Assembly (NCBI GenBank): GCA_965372745.1
Contig: CBDVDM010000025.1
Coordinates: 1-25,613 of the forward strand
Length of the DNA: 25,613 nucleotides
Reading direction: 5' to 3'
Source of the DNA: VRUG01 sp965372745
Lineage (GTDB): Bacteria; Planctomycetota; Phycisphaerae; Sedimentisphaerales; Anaerobacaceae
How positions within the stretch are numbered: position 1 is the stretch's first letter; each line of letters opens with the position of its first letter. Position numbers and translations under genes: made by a program. The notes beneath the pieces are model-generated. The model had not been told where the DNA came from and made no database searches. It saw only the letters and a list, made by a program, of their open reading frames with translations. Shown here in pieces: positions 6,089 to 13,778 of the stretch.

Positions 6089-7981
6089 TTAATTCGCGGT
6101 TGGTATATCGTCCAGATTCTTTTTGACTTGGTCGGTATAAATGCTTTCAGGGTACAAATTGATGAAACTTGTCAATGTTTCTCGTGTTTCGGCCAGGCAT
6201 TTTTTCTTTTGCTCTATGTTTGGCTCGTCCTGCTGCCGCCACTGAGAAATCTTCAATAGTCCCAATTCATATAGTGCCTGCATCCCACCGTCAGTATCCT
6301 TGAATTTCTTATGTAAACGGCCCAGTTTTTCTGCCCGTAACTGGTTATCGGCGACAAGTTTAGTCTGTGCCAGCAGAACATTGTCACGAAGTGGGTCATT
6401 AGTGCCCATTTGAACAAGCAATTCGTTGAGTTGTTGAGAATAGTTAGAGCTATGCGGATTAAGGGTGATGAACTTGGCCAGACGTTGAACTGATGCAGAA
6501 TCCTCAGTTCGGTTTTCGGTACTTATAAGAGTGCGTAAATGACTTAATTTGCGTTGTAATTCTGTTAATTTATATACAGTTATCACTGATTTTGCCGGTG
6601 GACGGAATAAACTAAATAAAGTTTCCTTTTTTGTTTGCTCTTTTTCGAGAAGCTTTTCCTTTTCATTTTCCACCATTATTCGGGCTTTCAAAATAAGCTT
6701 GTCAGCCTCTCCAAATTTTCCCTGACCAGCCAAATTCATTGCTACACGCCAACGTGCTTCCAGTGACTCCGGACTTTGGCCAAATTCCGTGTACAGCCAG
6801 TACCATGTGTCATAGGCTCGTTCGTATGGATAGTCGCTGTAAAAGCGCAACAATTCTTTTTGGCCAAGCGCTTCTATATCAGGGCTGTATTCAATCAGTA
6901 ACGCCTTGTAATAAAGTGCAATCGGCATGCGAGGGCTTTTGGAGCGGCGGCTTATAAATAATTCGTATTGTCTTAAAAGTTTTCGCTTGTGAGCCGGATA
7001 ATTTAATTTGTCTGGAACGATAAACCAGCTCGGCCAGCGGTCGTCATAACGCTGCAAATCGCTTTGTATTTTTTCTTTCAATTTTGCACGCAGGGCTATA
7101 GTTTCAGTCGGGTAAAAACGACTCTTGATATGTCTTTTCAGTCTGGCAGTGGGATTTTTAATTTGCGCATCTAATATTTCAGTTATACTGTGGTCATGAA
7201 ATAAGCTAATCTGCTCAGGATTGTTTTTGGCAACATAGAGTTGATAATCCAGTTCGTCAAAGCCGATACCTGACTTGAATGTTACGACTGAAGCTAAAAG
7301 GACAACAAAACTGGATGTCCAGACCAGTCCGGGTCTGTAGCGTGTAAAATGACCTATGCCAAGGACTACACCTGCTATCGTTAACGATGTAAGCCATGCA
7401 CAAATCCATGGTGTAAAAGAAAGACCCCACTTGAGAGGCTCTACTTCGATAGCACCGCCGAATAAACCCCAGTAGAAAAGTTGTGGAACTGTACATAATG
7501 CTATTGCTGTAAAACGCGATCTGAAACGTAACGGTCTGCATGCTGCTGCAATACAGCTTATTAACAGACTTATCGCAAAGCCCGGCAGGTTTGCCAAAAA
7601 AACAACAGATAATATAAAGGGTATACTATAACGAAAGCTCATAAGTTGAGAAATCAGCAATGGTACAATAGCAATAATTCCCATTAGCAGTCCCATCGCA
7701 AAAATCTGCCAAAGATACTCAAATATACTTACCCCGGTTATAGTATAATGTCCCAAATGCCAATGGGAAAAAGATGTTAAACTTTGAAGTTCGAATGACA
7801 AGAGTGAACCCGTAAGTATTTTTGACCAGAATAAGCAACCGGTACCAAAGACCAGAATGGCAAGAAGCCAGGATATTCGAACGTTTTTATGACTGTAGTG
7901 AAGGGTGGGACCGGCGGTCATAAAAGATTTAGTTGCTACTTTTAGCCCGTTTTCAACCTGTTTATTATCCATAGGATTCAC
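6089..7981 (-). CDS. Large integral membrane protein with C-terminal helical repeat (TPR-like) domain, function unknown
   Basis: A 630-residue protein. After a short cytoplasmic N terminus there is one membrane span near residues 34-52. A cluster of hydrophobic segments follows (about 85-150, 160-185, 190-240), resembling a Yip1-like multi-span membrane domain. From about residue 300 the chain is soluble and helical, with TPR-like spacing (for example YKALLIEYSPDIEALGQ, and WRVAMNLAGQGKFGEADKLI near residue 420). A second such block ends the protein (ALYELGLLKISQW, FINLYPESIYTDQVKK). This kind of repeat is common in envelope proteins that assemble complexes. The GTG at 7981 has a weak AGGCGA upstream; the ATG at 7972 is an alternative start. 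The product is unnamed. The same strand carries the signalling genes downstream, but the 164-nt gap does not prove an operon. Confidence 0.7.
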   Translation of the reverse strand: MNPMDNKQVENGLKVATKSFMTAGPTLHYSHKNVRISWLLAILVFGTGCLFWSKILTGSLLSFELQSLTSFSHWHLGHYTITGVSIFEYLWQIFAMGLLMGIIAIVPLLISQLMSFRYSIPFILSVVFLANLPGFAISLLISCIAAACRPLRFRSRFTAIALCTVPQLFYWGLFGGAIEVEPLKWGLSFTPWICAWLTSLTIAGVVLGIGHFTRYRPGLVWTSSFVVLLASVVTFKSGIGFDELDYQLYVAKNNPEQISLFHDHSITEILDAQIKNPTARLKRHIKSRFYPTETIALRAKLKEKIQSDLQRYDDRWPSWFIVPDKLNYPAHKRKLLRQYELFISRRSKSPRMPIALYYKALLIEYSPDIEALGQKELLRFYSDYPYERAYDTWYWLYTEFGQSPESLEARWRVAMNLAGQGKFGEADKLILKARIMVENEKEKLLEKEQTKKETLFSLFRPPAKSVITVYKLTELQRKLSHLRTLISTENRTEDSASVQRLAKFITLNPHSSNYSQQLNELLVQMGTNDPLRDNVLLAQTKLVADNQLRAEKLGRLHKKFKDTDGGMQALYELGLLKISQWRQQDEPNIEQKKKCLAETRETLTSFINLYPESIYTDQVKKNLDDIPTAN

Positions 7982-8289
7982 ACTGTCGCCTGTTACTAAT
8001 ACACCTTTTAACAGATGCGAAAAGTCTCGATGCCGTTAAAATCTTTGTTGCCGGTGCTATAATGAAAAATGTATATCTTAAGCTGGATATTATAACTTTT
8101 GCGGAAGATTTAAGACAGTAAAAACAATGCCGGTTCAATGTATTGATAAGTCCAGTAACAACAAAGAGTTAAGTTGTCCCAAAATGTCGTTTCGTAAAAG
8201 TTGACCGTAACAGTTGCTCGGCATTGTTTAAATATCATAATATCTTTTCCTTTTGGTAATTATGGTAATTAAGAACATAATCTAAATGA

Positions 8290-8318
8290 TTGATACCGGT
8301 TTAGACGAAGGATATAAT
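8290..8318 (+). promoter_or_regulatory. Strong sigma-70-type promoter for the PIN-TRAM gene
   Basis: -35 TTGATA (8290-8295), a 17-nt spacer and -10 TATAAT (8313-8318) predict a start near 8325, about 43 nt before the ATG. The rest of the 386-nt intergenic region 7982-8367 shows no gene. Confidence 0.7.
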
Positions 8319-8367
8319 AAGTGTTATTATAAATAGAAGGTTTTATATTTTTTGGAGGTTTATAACT

Positions 8368-9474
8368 ATGTTGCTTGGAATTTTCAGAGCTGTATTTATT
8401 ATTATCATTTTAGCTGTTTTATTTGTTAATGTAAGCTCTCCTACAATCTCCGGTGGAGAGGATTCCGTAAATTTCTGGGTGATAATCTGGAGCGGCCTGG
8501 GGATAGCAACATTCGTTTTCCTGCTGGATGTTCTTACGCCGAAGAAAAAACTTGCTGCTCTTGCGGGGGTATTTTTCGGTTTACTCATCGGCATGCTGAT
8601 TAGCTGGGCATTGGCACCTGTCGTTGATATGATAACAGATGCATATAATATCGGTATCAGTCCTGAAGCTGTTAGCGCTATTAAATGGATGCTGGGAATT
8701 TGTATATGCTATCTTACTATCAGCGTCGTTATGCGAACAAAAGATGATGTTCGTTTTGTTGTCCCTTATGTTGAATTTGCCAAACAGACCAAAGGCGCAA
8801 GGCCCCTTGTTCTGGATACCTCTGCAATTATTGATGGCAGAATAGCTGACTTGTACCGGAGCAGATTATTTGACGCACCTTTGATTGTGCCGCGTTTTGT
8901 CATAAACGAGTTACAGCTTATATCTGATTCGGCGGACAAACTAAAACGTAACAGGGGGAGAAGGGGACTTGACATACTTAACAATATGCAGGAAAACTCT
9001 ACGATTGATTTGGAAATCGATGATACTGCCGTACCTGAAGCCGGCGATGTCAAAAGTGTCGACCAGAAACTGGTTGTTTTTACCAAGAACTGTAACGGAC
9101 GTCTGGCGACAACTGACTATAACCTCAGTAAAGTTGCACAAGTACGAGGTGTTGACGTATTGAACATAAATGACCTGGCAAATACCCTCAAGGCGGTTAT
9201 TTTACCTGGTGAAGCCATGGAAATAAAAATTATAAAACCTGGTGAGGAAGCTGACCAGGGTGTAGGCTCCCTTGATGACGGTACGATGGTGGTTGTCGAG
9301 GGTGCAAGAAATAAAATCGGCAAGGACATTCTTATTAGTATAACAAGTTCGCTTCAAACCTCTGCCGGAAAAATGATTTTTGGCAAGTTTGAGGATTTTG
9401 CACAAAAGTCGTCTAACAACCATAATAACCGACGTCAGTTGCAAAAAAATACCGCAGTTCCGAATATACAGTAA
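8368..9474 (+). CDS. Membrane-anchored PIN-TRAM domain protein (YacL-like putative ribonuclease)
   Basis: A 368-residue protein. Four hydrophobic segments occupy the first roughly 120 residues. A PIN nuclease domain follows, with acidic residues in LVLDTSAIIDGRI, VINEL, SVDQK and LATTDYNL, enough to build the usual Mg-binding centre. A C-terminal TRAM domain starts near residue 285 (GEAMEIKIIKPGEEADQGVG, then DDGTMVVVEGA). This order matches Bacillus YacL and its relatives. PIN domains cut RNA; the TRAM domain probably holds the RNA, and the enzyme would act at the inner face of the membrane. The true substrate is unknown. The start is secure: GGAGG at 8354-8358 lies 9 nt before the ATG, one of the best ribosome sites in the window. 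It converges on ispG with 13 nt between stops. Confidence 0.88.
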   Translation: MLLGIFRAVFIIIILAVLFVNVSSPTISGGEDSVNFWVIIWSGLGIATFVFLLDVLTPKKKLAALAGVFFGLLIGMLISWALAPVVDMITDAYNIGISPEAVSAIKWMLGICICYLTISVVMRTKDDVRFVVPYVEFAKQTKGARPLVLDTSAIIDGRIADLYRSRLFDAPLIVPRFVINELQLISDSADKLKRNRGRRGLDILNNMQENSTIDLEIDDTAVPEAGDVKSVDQKLVVFTKNCNGRLATTDYNLSKVAQVRGVDVLNINDLANTLKAVILPGEAMEIKIIKPGEEADQGVGSLDDGTMVVVEGARNKIGKDILISITSSLQTSAGKMIFGKFEDFAQKSSNNHNNRRQLQKNTAVPNIQ

Positions 9475-9487
9475 ATAAGTTAAGAGA

Positions 9488-10558
9488 CTATTTTGTTGGT
9501 TTTAGCTGTTCTATTTCTTTTAAGAGCACCGTTATTATTTTCTCCTCAGGTACTACCGAAATCCTGCGTCCATGTCTGTAGAAATACCCCTTGTTTTTAG
9601 CTGCACAGATTGCCAGATCAGCATCCGCCGCCTCACCCGGGCCATTGACTATGCAACCCATTACAGCAATACGCAGCGGCTTATTGATATTGATTAAGGC
9701 TTTTTTAATCTTTTTGGCTAATTTGATTATATCAATTTGGGCACGGCCGCAGGTTGGGCAAACAATAAGTTCTAATTCGGCGCGCTCGTAATAGCCAAGA
9801 GCAGTTAATATTTGTTGAGCTATTTTAACTTCCGAGACAGGATTACCAGCGACACTTACTCTGATTGTATCGCCAATACCTTCTGCCAGCAAAGTACCTA
9901 ATGCTACTGATGACGGCACAAGTGCATCTTCCGGCAGCCCGGCGTGAGTTAATCCAATATGTATCGGATAATCAAAATTTTCAGCTATTTGCCGGTTTAT
10001 TTCAATTGTTCTCACCGTGCTGCTGCTTTTAGCGCTAAGTACCAGCTGAGTAAAGTCCCTACTTTCAAAAATTCTGACATATTTTTTCATCTCTCCTAAC
10101 ATTAAAGCCACCCGTTTGGAAGCCGGCACCTCTCGTTTTTGCAAATTGCGGATACTTGCTTCGTTGACGCCGATTCGAATAGCTGTCCTGTGCATTTTTG
10201 CCGAATCTATTATTCGCAGAATATCTTTGCGTTTTTTTATATTACCGGGATTAAGTCTGATTTTTGCAGCACCGGCTTCGATTGCTTCAATCGCGCGAGC
10301 CGGACTAAAATGCACATCCGCTATCAATGGAACGTTAACTTTTTGAACTATTTTTGCAAATGCTGCGGTGTCAGCTTTTGTTGGAACCGCTATTCGTACC
10401 AGCTCACAGCCTGCCTCGACAAGTTTATTTACCTGCTTTACGCACCGGTGGACATCTTCGGTTGGCAGCTTTGTCATTGATTGAATAACTATAGGAGCTG
10501 AGGAGCCTATTTTCACATGGCCAACATTTACTGTTCTGGTTTTTCGACGCTTAATCAT
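9488..10558 (-). CDS. ispG: 4-hydroxy-3-methylbut-2-enyl diphosphate synthase (IspG/GcpE)
   Basis: This is the [4Fe-4S] enzyme of the non-mevalonate (MEP) isoprenoid pathway that reduces MEcPP to HMBPP. From the ATG at 10558 the protein has 356 residues. The N-terminal TIM barrel shows VIQSMTK, ADVHF, IRLNPGN and RIGVNEASI. Cluster cysteines are C267 and C270 in CPTCGR and C302 in GCIVNGPGE, followed by the conserved E309. All key residues are present, and the length is the standard short bacterial form without the insertion domain. A TTG 36 nt upstream would add 12 residues, but family members usually begin at MIKRRKTR. A promoter ends just before the ATG (see 10566-10594), so the message may be leaderless. 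The gene stands alone on its strand. Confidence 0.96.
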   Translation of the reverse strand: MIKRRKTRTVNVGHVKIGSSAPIVIQSMTKLPTEDVHRCVKQVNKLVEAGCELVRIAVPTKADTAAFAKIVQKVNVPLIADVHFSPARAIEAIEAGAAKIRLNPGNIKKRKDILRIIDSAKMHRTAIRIGVNEASIRNLQKREVPASKRVALMLGEMKKYVRIFESRDFTQLVLSAKSSSTVRTIEINRQIAENFDYPIHIGLTHAGLPEDALVPSSVALGTLLAEGIGDTIRVSVAGNPVSEVKIAQQILTALGYYERAELELIVCPTCGRAQIDIIKLAKKIKKALININKPLRIAVMGCIVNGPGEAADADLAICAAKNKGYFYRHGRRISVVPEEKIITVLLKEIEQLKPTK

Positions 10559-10565
10559 GTCTGGA

Positions 10566-10594
10566 ATTGTAGCTTTTTTCCAGGTTATGAGCAA
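10566..10594 (-). promoter_or_regulatory. Putative promoter of ispG giving a leaderless transcript
   Basis: On the minus strand, TTGCTC (10589-10594), a 17-nt spacer and TACAAT (10566-10571) predict a start at about 10559, one base before the ispG ATG at 10558. The -35 is weak (three of six consensus bases) but the -10 is good. No Shine-Dalgarno precedes the ATG, consistent with leaderless translation. Confidence 0.45.
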
Positions 10595-10616
10595 ACTAAA
10601 ATACAGGCAGAAAAGT

Positions 10617-10645
10617 TTGACGATTCAGTTCATACCGGCTATATT
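10617..10645 (+). promoter_or_regulatory. Sigma-70-type promoter for the alpha/beta hydrolase gene
   Basis: TTGACG (10617-10622), a 17-nt spacer and TATATT (10640-10645) each match five of six consensus bases. The predicted start is near 10652, about 50 nt before the ATG at 10703. Confidence 0.65.
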
Positions 10646-10702
10646 ATTAACCGGAGATTTTGTCTGGAGAGCGAAACTTAAATATAAATAAGGTAGGATT
10701 GG

Positions 10703-11554
10703 ATGATATTAATACTTATTGAAATAGCTGTAGTTCTAATTGTCGCTTATTCGATTTTAGGCTGGTCGCTTTTTTTCATGCAGCCGACATTTGTATATAA
10801 ACCTACGAAAGGGGTTTGTTATACACCGGAAGAGTTAAGCATGGATTTTGAAGATGTTATTTTTAACGCCGAGGACGATATACAGTTAAACGGCTGGTAC
10901 GTTCCTGCTGACCATTCCGAGTTTACTGTTTTATTCTGCCATGGTAACGGCGGAAATATCATGCATCGTCTGGACAGTATCAACTTTTTCTATAACCTGG
11001 GGATGAACTGTTTTATTTTTGATTATAGGGGTTATGGCAGAAGTCATGGCAAGCCTACGGAAAACGGTACTTATCTTGATGCCATGGCTGCGTACAAATG
11101 GCTTACAGAAGAAAAAGGCATATCACCTGATAATATCATTATCTTTGGAAGGTCTTTAGGCGGAAGTGTCGCTGCAAATCTGGCCGCCAAAGTCAGGGCC
11201 AAATCTTTGGTCATAGAGAGTACTTTCACCTCATATGTCGATGTCGGGAAAAAATTCTATCCTTATATGCCCGTTCGGTTGTTTGCAAGGTTTAAATACA
11301 AAACAATTGATTCTCTAAAAGATGTCCATTGCCCTGTGATGGTTATCCACAGCAGAGATGACGAAATTATGCCGTTTGAATTTTCTTTGAAGTTATATGA
11401 AGTTGCCAATGAGCCGAGCGAATTCGTAGAAATTTTCGGCAGTCATAATGACGGTTTTGTAGTGTCAGACGAGATTTATAAAAAAGCCTGGAACAAATGG
11501 CTCGAATTCCTGAAAGAACAAAAGCGTGAATCCGCAGGCCAGCAGGCCTCGTAA
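10703..11554 (+). CDS. Alpha/beta hydrolase (BEM46/ABHD13-like), N-terminal membrane anchor
   Basis: A 283-residue serine hydrolase. A hydrophobic helix at about 2-25 anchors it in the membrane. The oxyanion-hole segment is FCHGNGGN (78-85) and the nucleophile elbow GRSLGG has Ser151. The acid is in HSRDDE (D219 or D220) and the histidine is H248 in GSHNDG, completing a Ser-Asp-His triad. This is the BEM46/YqkD-type pattern of uncharacterised membrane-linked esterases or acyl hydrolases; the substrate is not predictable. The start has an AGG-type ribosome site (TAAGGTAGGATTGG before the ATG). It runs toward lexA, with a single base between the two stop codons. Confidence 0.88.
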   Translation: MILILIEIAVVLIVAYSILGWSLFFMQPTFVYKPTKGVCYTPEELSMDFEDVIFNAEDDIQLNGWYVPADHSEFTVLFCHGNGGNIMHRLDSINFFYNLGMNCFIFDYRGYGRSHGKPTENGTYLDAMAAYKWLTEEKGISPDNIIIFGRSLGGSVAANLAAKVRAKSLVIESTFTSYVDVGKKFYPYMPVRLFARFKYKTIDSLKDVHCPVMVIHSRDDEIMPFEFSLKLYEVANEPSEFVEIFGSHNDGFVVSDEIYKKAWNKWLEFLKEQKRESAGQQAS

Positions 11555-11555
11555 A

Positions 11556-12215
11556 TTAAAATTTCCTTACCAATCCGACTACTATAGCTTCAATTTTGCA
11601 ATTATCCGAATAAATCGGTTGATATTCCTTATTAGCTGGTTGTAGCCTTGCGCGGTTTTGTTCTTTGTAAAATCTTTTTAGTGTTGCATTCTCCTCGTCA
11701 ATGATAGCGACTACCAATTGGCCGTTATTGGCAACAGAACTACGCCGGCAAATAACATAATCACCGTCGCGGATGTCATCTTCTATCATACTGTTACCTT
11801 TAACTTCCAAAGCGAATACCTCATCGCTGCTTCCAAACTGGTTTGCCAAAGACAACGGCTCTTTATTTTCTATAGCTTCTATGGGAACTCCTGCTGCTAC
11901 TCGGCCAGCAAGAGTAATACCTCTTAATCGCAGAGATGAATCGTTCAAACTTTGCTCATTCAAACTGCTAAGCAGTTCTTGCGCTTTTGAAGTCAATTTC
12001 AAAGAGCGAGCCTTGCCCGGGGATGCTGACAGGTGACCTTTTTTTCGCAGTTCGCTTGTGTGTTCGAATGCGGTGCTTCGGCTTATGCCCAGTTCGGATG
12101 CTAATTCTCCTATCGTCGGTGAATAGCATTGGCTCATCTCGAAACTCGCTATTACTTTTAGTAACTGAAGCTGACGTGGAGTTAATTGTTCTCGCGGGTT
12201 TGTCGTTAGATGCAT
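11556..12215 (-). CDS. lexA: LexA repressor (SOS response regulator, self-cleaving)
   Basis: A 219-residue protein. The N-terminal winged helix is LTPRQLQLLK...SPTIGELASELGISRSTAFEHTSELRKKG. A linker follows, with the Ala108-Gly109 scissile bond in RVAAG. The C-terminal peptidase/dimer domain has the catalytic Ser142 in GNSMIEDDIRDGD and Lys180 in ATLKRF. It represses DNA-damage genes until RecA-activated self-cleavage. All residues for cleavage are present. The ATG at 12215 has AAGGA 11 nt upstream (GCAAAGGAAAAATTAAAATATG). I could not recognise an operator; LexA boxes vary between phyla. A second frame starting at 12459 overlaps the 5' half of lexA on the same strand and is listed separately. 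Confidence 0.94.
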   Translation of the reverse strand: MHLTTNPREQLTPRQLQLLKVIASFEMSQCYSPTIGELASELGISRSTAFEHTSELRKKGHLSASPGKARSLKLTSKAQELLSSLNEQSLNDSSLRLRGITLAGRVAAGVPIEAIENKEPLSLANQFGSSDEVFALEVKGNSMIEDDIRDGDYVICRRSSVANNGQLVVAIIDEENATLKRFYKEQNRARLQPANKEYQPIYSDNCKIEAIVVGLVRKF

Positions 12216-12459
12216 ATTTTAATTTTTCCTTTGCAAAGAAAATATGTCTTGTTTTTGTCTGATTAGCTGTTCCCTGTGTCAAAGCACCCACAGGTTCTGT
12301 CCCAATCATCAATCCTATCAAGTCTGCTATTGAGCCTAAAACCTTACTCAGGCTATTCGGTTGGGGTGATATTGAAGATTTGCCGGGCCATACTGAAATG
12401 AAATCTCCGCCCGGGCCAAACCTGCATAAAGGTCCATTTTGCCCTTCACTCTTCGTCAT
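11968..12459 (-). CDS. Doubtful ORF upstream of and overlapping lexA
   Basis: A 163-codon frame begins at an ATG with a plausible ribosome site (GTAAGGA about 10 nt upstream) and overlaps lexA in another frame for 248 nt. The first 80 or so residues lie outside lexA and contain GPLCRFGPGGDFISVWP. The rest is an alternative reading of lexA and is basic, with low-complexity features typical of a shadow. No family is recognised. It could be a genuine short upstream gene or uORF whose tail merely stays open, or chance. If translated, ribosomes would cross the lexA start. Confidence 0.25.
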   Translation of the reverse strand: MTKSEGQNGPLCRFGPGGDFISVWPGKSSISPQPNSLSKVLGSIADLIGLMIGTEPVGALTQGTANQTKTRHIFFAKEKLKYASNDKPARTINSTSASVTKSNSEFRDEPMLFTDDRRISIRTGHKPKHRIRTHKRTAKKRSPVSIPGQGSLFEIDFKSARTA

Positions 12460-12665
12460 TTTATTTAGTCCTTACAACAACTGTTTACCATGAATAAATT
12501 ATGCTTAGTGGTAAATACTCCTATCGACAAAACAAAACCCCAAACCCTAACAAAAACCGGACAAAAATTGGAAAGCTGCATTTTTTTTCAATCTCATAAG
12601 ATTTTTGCCTAATAACATCGATAATATAGGACGATTGAAGGTTTCCGGAAAAGCTGATTTTCTAT

Positions 12666-12694
12666 TTGCCTTAAACATGGATAATTTTTACAAT
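12666..12694 (+). promoter_or_regulatory. Putative promoter of the trypsin-like protease gene
   Basis: TTGCCT (12666-12671), a 17-nt spacer and TACAAT (12689-12694). The predicted start is near 12701, about 45 nt before the ATG. The region 12460-12745 otherwise contains no gene. An inverted repeat TTTACCA/TGGTAAA with an 18-nt gap (around 12485-12515) faces the lexA side. Confidence 0.5.
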
Positions 12695-12745
12695 GTCTAT
12701 TATCATTGAAATTCAGTTCAAAATCGCCGACTCAGGAGTGGTTTT

Positions 12746-13723
12746 ATGTTAGATAAGAGAGTTTACAAGTTCTTTTGTTTGCCTGTTTTGTTATTTTTTA
12801 GCGTTTCTCTGCAGGCGGATATAGTTGTCCTGAAACAGGGCCAAAACCTCACTGGGGATATACTCGCAGAAAAAGATACACAAATTTATCTCGATATCGG
12901 CCTTACCGTTTTGACAATTCCAAAGGACCAGATATTAAAATATGAGTACACAAAAGGTTTTGAATTTGAGCCCTCTGATTCGAATGATGTTTTTGTTCCT
13001 GCCGCAGAATCAGAGAACACAAATAAGTTATATAAAATTGCAGACTTGAGAAAAACAACTATTGAAAAAGCTGTCGATGCTGTCTCAGAGGCAGTCGTGA
13101 AAATCTCGACACCGGCTGCAACAGGTTCCGGCTTTTTCTTCAATGAGCAGGGCTACCTTTTAACCAATTATCATGTGATTGAAAGGGAAACAAATATCGA
13201 GGTTACCGTTTTCCAGAAAGCAAAAAACGGCTTTGAAAAAAAGAAATTTAAAAAAGTCAAAATCGAGGCCATTAACCCCTTCGTTGACCTTGCTCTATTG
13301 AAGGTCGAAGATATGGGCAGCGATAAAGTTAAGTCCGTATACTTTGGCGATATTGATGATGTCAGGGTTGGCCAGCAGGTCTTTGCTATCGGAAGTCCCC
13401 TTGGAATGGAGAGAACCGTTACAGATGGAGTCATCAGCACAAAAAACAGGGCATTCGGAGGCCTTGTCTATATACAGACTAATGCTGATATCAATCCCGG
13501 CAATTCAGGCGGCCCGCTGTTTAACCTTGCCGGTGAGGTAATTGGTGTTACCAACATGGGATATATATTCTTAGGCGGTCTCGGTTTTGCAATACCGATT
13601 GATTACGTAAAACACTTTATAGAAAATCGTGACGCCTTTGCATATGACAAAGATAACCCGAACACAGGCTTTAGATATTTTCAACCTGACAAAAGACGAA
13701 ACAAGGAAAAAAGACAGCACTAA
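12746..13723 (+). CDS. Exported trypsin-like serine protease (HtrA/DegP-like, no PDZ domain)
   Basis: A 325-residue protein. A signal peptide (about 1-24, hydrophobic FCLPVLLFFSVSL, cleavage near QA-DI) sends it to the periplasm. A small beta-rich N-terminal module (25-70) precedes the S1C protease domain. The triad is His143 in NYHVIE, Asp181 in VDLALLKVE and Ser254 in NPGNSGGPL. Flanking motifs GSGFFFNEQGYLLTN and VFAIGSPLG fit HtrA. The C terminus stops soon after the protease domain, in a Lys/Arg-rich tail, so the PDZ domains that feed substrates to classical DegP are missing. It probably does envelope protein quality control or specific processing. The ATG has AGGAG about 6 nt upstream. 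It is followed at 55 nt by another exported protein gene and may be co-transcribed. Confidence 0.88.
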   Translation: MLDKRVYKFFCLPVLLFFSVSLQADIVVLKQGQNLTGDILAEKDTQIYLDIGLTVLTIPKDQILKYEYTKGFEFEPSDSNDVFVPAAESENTNKLYKIADLRKTTIEKAVDAVSEAVVKISTPAATGSGFFFNEQGYLLTNYHVIERETNIEVTVFQKAKNGFEKKKFKKVKIEAINPFVDLALLKVEDMGSDKVKSVYFGDIDDVRVGQQVFAIGSPLGMERTVTDGVISTKNRAFGGLVYIQTNADINPGNSGGPLFNLAGEVIGVTNMGYIFLGGLGFAIPIDYVKHFIENRDAFAYDKDNPNTGFRYFQPDKRRNKEKRQH

Positions 13724-13778
13724 AATACCCTATACCAGCTCCTTAAAGTTTTTCCCTGTTTATCATTAAGGAAATGAA

